Positions 57,161 through 64,000 of a stretch of DNA of 64,000 nt are shown piece after piece. The notes beneath the pieces were generated by a model, which worked only from the letters and a program-made list of their open reading frames with translations, did not search any database and was not told where the DNA came from. The translations under genes were made by a program, and so were the position numbers. Location: the NCBI GenBank assembly GCA_036971475.1, contig JBAIZL010000002.1, positions 235,752,643 to 235,816,642 of the forward strand, in the 5' to 3' direction. How positions within the stretch are numbered: position 1 is the stretch's first letter; the number at the start of each line of letters is the position of its first letter. Origin of the DNA: Prosapia bicincta. Taxonomy: Eukaryota; Arthropoda; Insecta; Hemiptera; Cercopidae.

Positions 57161-57404
57161 TTATACTGTCAAAGGCAGATTTGATTTTTTCGAAAGGTCA
57201 TCACCGTTGTGAGAAGTGTCACGGGGAGTTGTGTCAATGATGATACATGTCTGAACACCATCAACAAGTCATTTGGAGAGTCCTAAACGGTTTCATTTTA
57301 TCCACACAGGATTTGTGTTACTTAAAATATCTATAATTTGTTACTTCATTGTAAAAAATATGTTAATTTTCTGAATTCTATATAAAATTCCCTGAAATGT
57401 TTGA

Positions 57405-57480
57405 GCAGTGGCGTGCCGGGGGGGGGGGGAGGGGTCTGCCCTAAGCCCCATGTTAGACATAGGCCCCCAACTGGCTGGTA
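57405..57480 (+). mobile_element. G-rich hAT-like end
   Basis: CAGTGGCGTGCCGGGGGG followed by AGGGGTCTGCCCTAAGCCCC. It resembles hAT-type ends with an inner G tract. A possible other end with CCCCCTTATTTT...AAGACCCCC is at about 58475-58520. Unproven. Confidence 0.35.
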
Positions 57481-57556
57481 ATTTGTTTTATAACAAAGTA
57501 ACATTATTTGATATGTCAACTATACATCTCCATTCTAGACCAGCGACCTACCATAG

Positions 57557-57591
<35 letters not shown>

Positions 57592-57594
57592 TTT

Positions 57595-57800
57595 CTTGTT
57601 TAGTAATTTAAAACAACATAGGTTATTCAAATACAAGAATATTATTTATTTATATTCAAAGCTTTTCGTTGGTAAACAGTACCAACATCATCAGGAATGA
57701 AAAATACAATAATCAGATTATGATGTTGGTACTGTTTACCAACGAAAAGCTTTGAATATAAATAAATAATATTCTTGTATTTGAATAACCTATGTTATTT
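57595..57800. mobile_element. PLE family D inverted pair with hammerhead-like cores
   Basis: Arms of about 95 bp: AATAACCTATGTT... and CAAAGCTTTTCGTTGGTAAA pair with the complement CCAACGAAAAGCTTTGAATA. Minus core at 57693-57662: CTGATGATGTTGGTACTGTT then TACCAACGAAAAGC, an 8-pair stem. The plus copy (57713-57750) has lost the C-T of CTGATGA. Confidence 0.7.
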
Positions 57801-57929
57801 AAAATATATATATATGCTGATACGTATTCCTTCACGGATGGAAAAATATGATGAATATAGTTACTATCTGGAGTACATCCGTTCATTCTGCAGTCCATAA
57901 ATTCGCAGTTCCAGATAGTAACTATTCAT

Positions 57930-58021
<92 letters not shown>

Positions 58022-58094
58022 TTATTTTGTTATTGTTTTAAATAGAAATTTATAGATAAAATATCTATAAATTTTTATTTAAAACAATAACAAA

Positions 58095-58144
<50 letters not shown>

Positions 58145-58150
58145 TTATTT
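57800..58150. repeat. TA microsatellites and nested hairpins
   Basis: A hairpin GATGAATATAGTTACTATCT...AGATAGTAACTATTCATC (57849-57931), then about 85 bases of TA repeat (57931-58016), a second hairpin TTTATTTATTTTGTTATTGT...ACAATAACAAAATAAAT around TAGATAAAATATCTA, and another TA run (58098-58140). A TG repeat lies at 57569-57590. Confidence 0.85.
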
Positions 58151-58754
58151 ATTTATTTTATTGTTTTAAATAAAAATGTATAGATAAAATAATAGGCTCT
58201 CCGTACTTCAAGTTACATTATTCATACCAAATTCCTATATAATCTGATAGTTATTTCTACGCAAAGGTTTGAAAAAATCTAAAGTGTTGACATTCCCTTT
58301 ACATGAATAAGTTGCTATAAACTTAAAGGAAATGCGGACATATTACTGCTAAAAAAAATCTACGTCGATCATTTTATTTTTACAAAATACAATATCTCCC
58401 TTTTAGAATATTTTCTTCGAAAAACTACAGCTTACATGTGGCGTATGTATATACAAAAAATAGGGGGTATTAGGCCCCCTTATTTTTTTCCGCCCCAGGC
58501 CTCATTTTTCAAGACCCCCTCTGTGTTTGAGTTCACAATATAATTTCATCGACATTATATAGTTTCCTTATTAAACAAATTAATAAAAACTATAATAAAT
58601 ATTTGCTTGTTGCGAAACCAAACGGGTGAAACTGTGCCGAATTTTACCGGCAGGTGAGAGAAAACAAAACACTTAAAGCTTTACAACTTCTTATTTAAAA
58701 AAATATATTCGCATCATATAGTTCTGATATATACTACCAAATAAACAAATAAAG
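58151..58754. other. AT-rich DNA, nothing secure
   Basis: Apart from the C-rich block near 58475 there is no recognisable feature. Confidence 0.45.
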
Positions 58755-59350
58755 GTATTTATTTCCCGTGCCCACGTGTACGATTTTAGCGAAAATAATT
58801 ATACCGGCTGACACAGAAAGTCATCAGGGATAAAAAAAAAATTATTACAACTGCCGCTCAATCCATAAAAATTAATAATTTTGGAAAATTGTAATTCCCC
58901 CATATGTGGTGCTAACAGTGCTGGTAAAAATGCACATTTCCCACCCTCATTACAATCCTTATAAAACGAATCAAAAACATATTCGGAAGCTATATTGGTA
59001 ATTATTGTTTGTTATTGCCACGGAAGGTTAATTTTATATACCTATGAAGTATCCAGTCAGGATAGATTTGGTTATAATTTTATACGTTTAACCAAATGTA
59101 CACGTAAGGCTAGAATAGAGATCACATGACGTCACCTGGCAAAAAGTATTACTCCGTGGAAGCAGACTTCTAATTAGGTAATGTCATGTTGTATAAAATT
59201 ACAACCAAATCTATCCTAACTGGAGACGTTATAGCTATATATAAATATACGTATACGTAGTACGGCGCGCTGTTGATACGCGAACGTAGTACTGTACTTC
59301 TGACTACTCCACACTGAATTTTTAAACAAACTTTAATCTGATAAAATGGT
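58755..59350. repeat. Right arm of the 590-bp inverted repeat (partner 52640-53245)
   Basis: GTATTTATTTCCCGTGCCCA onward; contains CCAGTCAGGATAGATTTGGT, ACCAAATCTATCCTAACTGG and GTAGTACGGCGCGCTGTTGA, then ACTGAATTTTTAAACAAACT, the reverse complement of the left arm, with small indels. Confidence 0.75.
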
Positions 59351-60215
59351 ATACAATATCAAGAGCACAGTGGTACAATATACTATAGTGAAAATATTGG
59401 AAAGAACCCCAATACCACAAAATAATCAAAAATAACAAATAAAAACAAGTTACTTAAGATTAAACCCTTATGTACATTTCGATGACCATGACATCAACAT
59501 CAGAGGGTCTAATTACAAAATTACAATCTAGCAAATAAGAAGTTACAAACTAGAGTGATTTTTTTCAATAGCGTCAATATCCTTCGCTAATTTGAAGTGT
59601 AAATTGTACTTTTTCAATTCTAAATTAGCCAATTTACTATACAGATATTTAATTTCTAATTTTAACCATTTTAGTTTCGCAAATTCGATAACTCACATGG
59701 TACGTGAATTATTACGATTAATGCGGAAACCATTTATAAATTTAGGAAAAACTTTAAAACTTTGAAATTTTTTTCAAAAAACATTATCTACTCGTAATGA
59801 TTGTATTTTTAAAATTAACTTACTAAAAAGGTTTTGCTCAGTTGACCGAGAAGCCATAATAATATACAATATCAAGAGCACAGTGGTACAATATATTACA
59901 ATGAAAATATTGGAAAGAACCCCAATACCACAAATAATAAAAAATAACAAATAAAAGTTACTTATTAAACTTTTATGTTCATTTCGATGACCATGTCATC
60001 ATCATCATCATCAGAGAGTCTTATTACAAAATTACAATCTAGCAAACAAGAAGTTACAATTCAATAGCATCAATTTTGTAATAAGAACCTCTAATGATGA
60101 TGACATGGTCATCGAAATGTACATAAGGGTTTAATCTTAAGTAACTTGTTTTATTTGTTATTTTTGATTATTTTTGTGGTATTGGGTTCTTTCCAATATT
60201 TTCATTGTAATGATA
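59340..60215. mobile_element. Three copies of PLE family C terminal repeat (two direct, one inverted)
   Basis: Copies at 59345-59530 and 59862-60025 (minus) and 60040-60212 (plus). Minus cores: 59503-59477 (CTGATGTTGATGTCATGGTC, ATCGAAA) and 60013-59982 (CTGATGATGATGATGACATG, GTCATCGAAA). In the plus copy CTGATGA has become CTAATGA (60090). All end in ATGTACATAAGGGTTTAA-type tails. 59530-59862 is AT-rich with no feature. Confidence 0.7.
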
Positions 60216-60219
60216 AAAT

Positions 60220-60338
60220 GGTATTTATTTCCCTGATCGAGAGTTTTCGTTATTTTTCGTATCCCTGATGACTTTCTACGTTGGCCGGTATTTTTTTTTC
60301 CGCTAAAATTGTACACGTGGGCACGGTAAATAAATACC
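60220..60338. mobile_element. 119-bp palindromic mini-element, copy 2
   Basis: GGTATTTATTTCCC...GGTAAATAAATACC inverted ends; the interior is the reverse complement of the copy at 52532-52639 with an extra 11 bases (mostly T and AT). Confidence 0.75.
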
Positions 60339-60830
60339 CAAATAAAAACTATCATGATTAATGGGCACTAAATCTTTCATAGATTGTAATAGGAAACAGC
60401 CGCAATACATCGCTGAAGGTGAGGAACCCGTGCATTTTTGCCGCGTCGGGTGCAATCTTGCCTTCCTGTGGAACAGAGCTGCTCCGCGCTGCTGAATCGA
60501 GAACACGACACGCTACTGTAGTTCCCAAGAAAATAATAAAATCTAACATATCGATCTGTTTTACTATCTTTTGAAGTTTTTTATTTTAGAAACCGTTTAT
60601 AAATTCTTATTAAGGAAACAAATTATGAAAAAAATGCGTAAGGCATATTTCCCCCAAAATTTCCCAAGAAACCCAAGAATTTCCCCCGATCCTAGATTGG
60701 ACATATTCTGCACCCCTGTACACATATTTTTTAAACTATCCCAATAAATATCGTCTATTCTTAGTACATATTGTAATTAACAGAAAAGGTTTTCCTAATT
60801 TGCTGTCATACATCTGGGCTGTTCCATTTT
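60339..60830. other. Unassigned; GC-richer block at 60400-60510
   Basis: GCCGCGTCGGGTGCAATCTT and CTGCTCCGCGCTGCTGAATC stand out in composition, but no family or reading frame is recognised. Confidence 0.35.
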
Positions 60831-61235
60831 TTTTCTTTGCATTAGCTGTCAGAGTGACAGATGTAATTAAGTTTGGCATGTTATTAATTTTGGTTCATAC
60901 ATATTTTGTTTTGCAAGTAAGTAATATAGTTTTAAATTTACTTGAACATAACAAGTCATCTAAATAAATCACTTAATAAACTAAAACATTTTTCTCTAGC
61001 ATTATATATTTTTCTAATCCCTTTGTCAGATAACACCCTATGTCATATCCCTTTGTCAGATAAACAAGTCGCCCATTTATGGTTACTATCACAATACTCA
61101 AGGCCACGTACAAACAAAGGCAGCACCTGTTGACAATGAGCACATGCACACACGTGTATTTATTTGCAACCAGGGCATAATATAAGGACTTCATTCCCTC
61201 TTAAAGTATAAAATTAATTTGTATTAACCAAGGAA
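60830..61235. repeat. Segmental direct repeat, copy 1 (copy 2 at 63560-64000)
   Basis: Shares TTAATTTTGGTTCATACATA, TTTTGTTTTGCAAGTAA, AAACATTTTTCTCTAGCATT, CAAAGGCAGCA(C/T)CTGTTGAC and the TTAATTTGTATTAACCAAG block with 63560-64000, in the same order and about 2.7 kb apart. Confidence 0.85.
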
Positions 61236-61550
61236 TCAGTATGTGTAAATTACAAAATACATTTAGTGGTTACTCAGAAATGCTAACTTGGATAAACAGA
61301 ACTTTATCAGCAAAAGACAAGGACTTCATTTCATCTTAATGTATAAAATTAACTTGTATTAACCAAGGAATCAGTATGTGTAAATTACAAAATACGTTTA
61401 GTGGTTACTCAGATGTTAACTTGAATAAACAGAACTTCATCAGTAAAAGACAAGGACTTCATCGTATGTTAATGGATAAAATTAATTTGTATTAACCAAG
61501 GAATCAATATGTGTAAATTACAACATACGTTTAGTGGCGTACATAAGCAT
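61185..61550. repeat. Three-copy tandem repeat, unit about 126 bp
   Basis: Each unit: AAGGACTTCAT, TTAATTTGTATTAACCAAGG, AATCAGTATGTGTAAATTAC and TTTAGTGGTTACTCAGA. The third copy is truncated. Confidence 0.88.
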
Positions 61551-61867
61551 ATTACTTAAAATTTAACAGAAATTATGGTCTTTCAGAAATTATAACCTTA
61601 CTTCACATACATAATACTATGAAAAATAATCCTGACACATAAACACACTTTGTTATACTACATTAATAAATTGCATATTTGGTTACCACAAAAAAAACTA
61701 CTGAAATGTCACTATTAGTGGATTTTTGGTAATATTTTACCATAAATCCATCATCATTAATTATTTTTCTATTACTTGAAAATACACTACAAAGTGGGAC
61801 AATTATTTAAAATCTTAAAATATAAAGTTCTTTCATAGGTAAACATTCTTCACATAAAATTATATGC

Positions 61868-61990
61868 TTTTATTCATGTTTCAATGACAAAGTCATCATC
61901 AGTGAGTGTTGCTAGTTGTAAGATAGAGTTTGTGGTAGCAACACTCACCGAAGATGATGACTTTGTCTTTAAAACACGTATGAATAAATT
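61868..61990. mobile_element. PLE family E inverted pair
   Basis: The left minus copy has a clear core at 61902-61879: CTGATGATGACTTTGTCATT then GAAAC, with AGCAACACTCA before and ATGAATAAAAGC after. The right plus copy (61940-61985) is decayed: CCGAAGATGATGACTTTGTC then TTTAAAAC. Confidence 0.65.
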
Positions 61991-62910
61991 AACGATTAAT
62001 TTGTGAGTCTTGTGTATGTCTTTTATTTGTTTGAACATAATCTCACAAGCTAAGCTCAAAGAATAATTGTATAATATAGGTTACGTTCAAAATTTTTCGT
62101 CAGTAGACTTTTAGTTCAGTTTTTGTCTTTTTTAAAGGATCTATTAAGAATGTAATTTAACATATGAAAATAAATAAAAATTGTAGGTGATGTATTACCT
62201 TGTTTTTATTACCACTTCTATAATAATTGGATACTTTGTAGCTATATTGTGATACAGTGATATAATGATGCACTAAAATATGGTGTTCTGTTTAATTTAG
62301 AAACTTTAAATTTATAAAATTTTGAGTCGGTACATTTAGGTTGTTTCAATTTTTAGTTTAAATTTAAAACACTATTTATGTTATCGACAATAAAAATAAT
62401 GTTTTATGTGTTGTGTTAAGAATATGCAATATAACTGAAAACAAGTAACATCATAGAGGACCTGTATTTGGTAGATACATTAATAGACATTAATAGATAC
62501 ATATAGTTTATATGGTTTTGTGCGTTTATACATTTTTAGCAGTATTTGTTTTCTTACAACTAAAACCAACTGCTTCTTGCTTTCGAGCAACATATGTGAA
62601 AAGCTAAAATCAAAGTTTCAAATATTAGTCAAGTATAACCCCTCAATGTTTTCTCTTAATTTTTATACATGCTTGCTTGCTTTTTTATAAAGGTGTAACA
62701 AAACAGTCATAATACACAAAATTTAAAATGTCATTACTTATTTCATCTCACCCTGCTACAGCACAAAACACGAAGGAATCCTAGATACACTAACCCCTTG
62801 CCTTCATAAAACAACCAAAAAAAGACCATATGCTATATTATAATTTATGGATTATATTTATGATAAATTATACTTTATTAAGTGCTCAGTTGAAAAAAAA
62901 TTGAGGTAAT
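61991..62910. other. AT-rich DNA, nothing recognised
   Basis: No gene or repeat identified. Confidence 0.5.
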
Positions 62911-62919
62911 TATTAAGAT

Positions 62920-63120
62920 CAGCGACTACCGCTCCGATCGGCGAATTATTTTCCCCTGATCAATTTGACCTTGCTCAATATGAATCTGTAGTTTTTTTTA
63001 CAAAAAAGTTTTAAAAAAATAATCTAACTTAACCTGACCTGACTTTGGTGCTTACTAACGCTCCGATCGGCGAAATTTTTTTCCCTGATAGATTTGACCT
63101 TGCTGAACACGAATCTTTTT
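62920..63120. repeat. Two-copy repeat with GCTCCGATCGGCGA
   Basis: Two direct copies, about 130 bp apart, of GCTCCGATCGGCGAA followed by a T-rich stretch, CCCTGAT and ATTTGACCTTGCT. Unknown family. Confidence 0.8.
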
Positions 63121-63169
63121 TTAACGGCAAACACGTATTAACCTAAGAAAACCAGGTTACATGTGTAAA

Positions 63170-63300
63170 ATTATATCCAAATCCATCCTAACTTGATACT
63201 TCATAGATATATTTTAATATAAGTAGGCCTATGTAGTAATGTTATATAAAATTATAACAAAATCTATTCTGACGGGATACTGTATAGATAAATAGTAACG
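63170..63300. repeat. Isolated inner motifs of the foldback family
   Basis: ATCCAAATCCATCCTAACTT and ATAACAAAATCTATTCTGAC, each followed by GATACT and TATAGATA-type sequence, match the central motifs of the elements at 51760-54545 and 58755-59350. Confidence 0.55.
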
Positions 63301-63559
63301 TTGTATATGTAGTTGGTTTGCCGTTGCTACTGCACGTCTAAAAAAGTAGTTCCAACTAAAAGTGATTAAAAGATATCTTTCTCAAAAAAAAAAAGAAAAT
63401 TGATTATCAATATAGGCTTAGGACATGTTTTCACATATATATCTAAATGGTTTCCTAATGTAAATAGCTACCAGCTTATTGTTACTGTGTTCCTAAACTG
63501 AAAAGAGCTTTCTAAATTTTTACTACAATATCAGTCCTTCATCAAAATGGAATTTTTTT

Positions 63560-64000
63560 TTCTATGCGTCCGCTGTCAGTTACAGAAGTAATAAAGTTTG
63601 GCACATTATTAATTTTGGTTCATACATATTTTGTTTTGCAAGTAATAGAGTTTTAAATTTATTCGAACATGACAAGTCGTCTAAATAAATCACTTTATAA
63701 ACGAAAACATTTTTCTCTAGCATTATATATTTTTCTAAATTCCTTTGTCAAATATATTCAGATAGACATTCACCCATTTTTGCTTAGTATCACAATACTC
63801 AAAGCCATGCATAAACAAAGGCAGCATCTGTTGACAATGAATGCTTGCACACATGTGCATTTATTTGTCACCTAGATATAATAAAAGGACTTCATTGTAT
63901 TATTTGTAACCAACACAAAAAAAATGAAATTCATTGTATCTTAATGTATAAAATTAATTTGTATTAACCAAGAAATCAAAAGGTATTAAGCAGACATCTC
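63560..64000. repeat. Segmental direct repeat, copy 2, runs off the window
   Basis: Colinear with 60830-61235 (see there) with about 10-15% visible differences by eye. Ends at the window boundary in TTAATTTGTATTAACCAAG. Confidence 0.8.

Larger units (their letters stand above)
46477..64000 (-). other. Presumed UBE2G1 intron 1 (exon 1 not found)
   Basis: Exon 2 needs an upstream coding exon of about 49 bases (Met-Thr-Glu-Leu-Gln-type start). I scanned the minus strand from 46477 to 64000 for such a start followed by a donor and found none, so this whole stretch is probably intron 1. 46477-47004 contains nothing I can recognise; the rest is described in the entries below. Confidence 0.55.

Noticed and set aside
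57848..58045. Frame ending in a long Tyr-Ile run
   Set aside because: It is the TA microsatellite read as codons.
60220..60338. Hammerhead in the palindromic mini-element (CTGATGACTTTC)
   Set aside because: CTGATGA is present but no matching stem followed by GAAA was found at a suitable distance on the same strand.
46477..64000. Search for UBE2G1 exon 1 (about 16 codons plus a donor)
   Set aside because: Several ATGAC starts on the minus strand (for example near 60958 and 62709) were read but none continue as a Glu-Leu-Gln-type N-terminus, so none was called.

Overview
The window is eukaryotic, very AT-rich, intron-dominated DNA packed with decayed transposable elements. One cellular gene is clear: the ubiquitin-conjugating enzyme UBE2G1 on the minus strand. 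Four consecutive coding exons (46374-46476, 28487-28584, 26089-26267, 25090-25170) join in phase into residues 17-168 of a protein of expected length about 168. The spelling of the protein (a C-terminus ending KSQEECL), the long introns and the transposon content suggest an arthropod, most likely an insect. The first exon, about 16 codons, was not found and probably lies beyond base 64000.

Layout. 1-25040 lies downstream of the UBE2G1 stop codon. It holds TTAA-flanked piggyBac-like elements (2625-3058, 14620-15917 with an inverted partial copy to 16631, 19661-20718), hAT remnants (about 8482, 13539-14030), a Tigger/pogo-type non-autonomous element (10423-11436), Penelope-like (PLE) fragments (9688-10062, 11684-13045), a gag fragment (23158-23541) and two candidate 3'UTR exons. 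25041-46476 is the body of UBE2G1. Its introns carry PLE reverse transcriptase/GIY-YIG remnants (26890-27760, 31961-32605), two mariner remnants (32589-32876, 35008-36226), a non-LTR retrotransposon RNase H (33285-34170) and Tigger elements (37294-39028, 40505-42599, 43250-44297), each of which has a PLE-derived inverted pair inserted in it. 46477-64000 is presumably intron 1. It holds a Ty3/gypsy remnant (47470-49690), a PIF/Harbinger-like end with a MADF-coding remnant (49712-50130), a GC-rich 48-bp array (50640-51060), a large foldback/inverted-repeat complex (51760-59350), a small hAT element with a target duplication (55912-56488) and further PLE pieces.

Two themes stand out. First, the array at about 45088-46373 is a roughly 27-copy, 48-bp tandem amplification of the UBE2G1 exon 2/intron 2 junction. 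Every unit carries the last 13 exon bases plus a 5' splice donor-like sequence. Second, at least eight places carry hammerhead-ribozyme-like cores (CTGANGA, a stem-loop, then GAAA). They usually occur as head-to-head inverted pairs, sometimes flanked by 9-12 bp target duplications and sometimes joined to PLE GIY-YIG coding sequence. This is consistent with the known association of hammerhead motifs with Penelope-like elements.

Most open frames in the window are artefacts of tandem arrays, TA microsatellites or dead transposons. No rRNA, tRNA or CRISPR array was seen.
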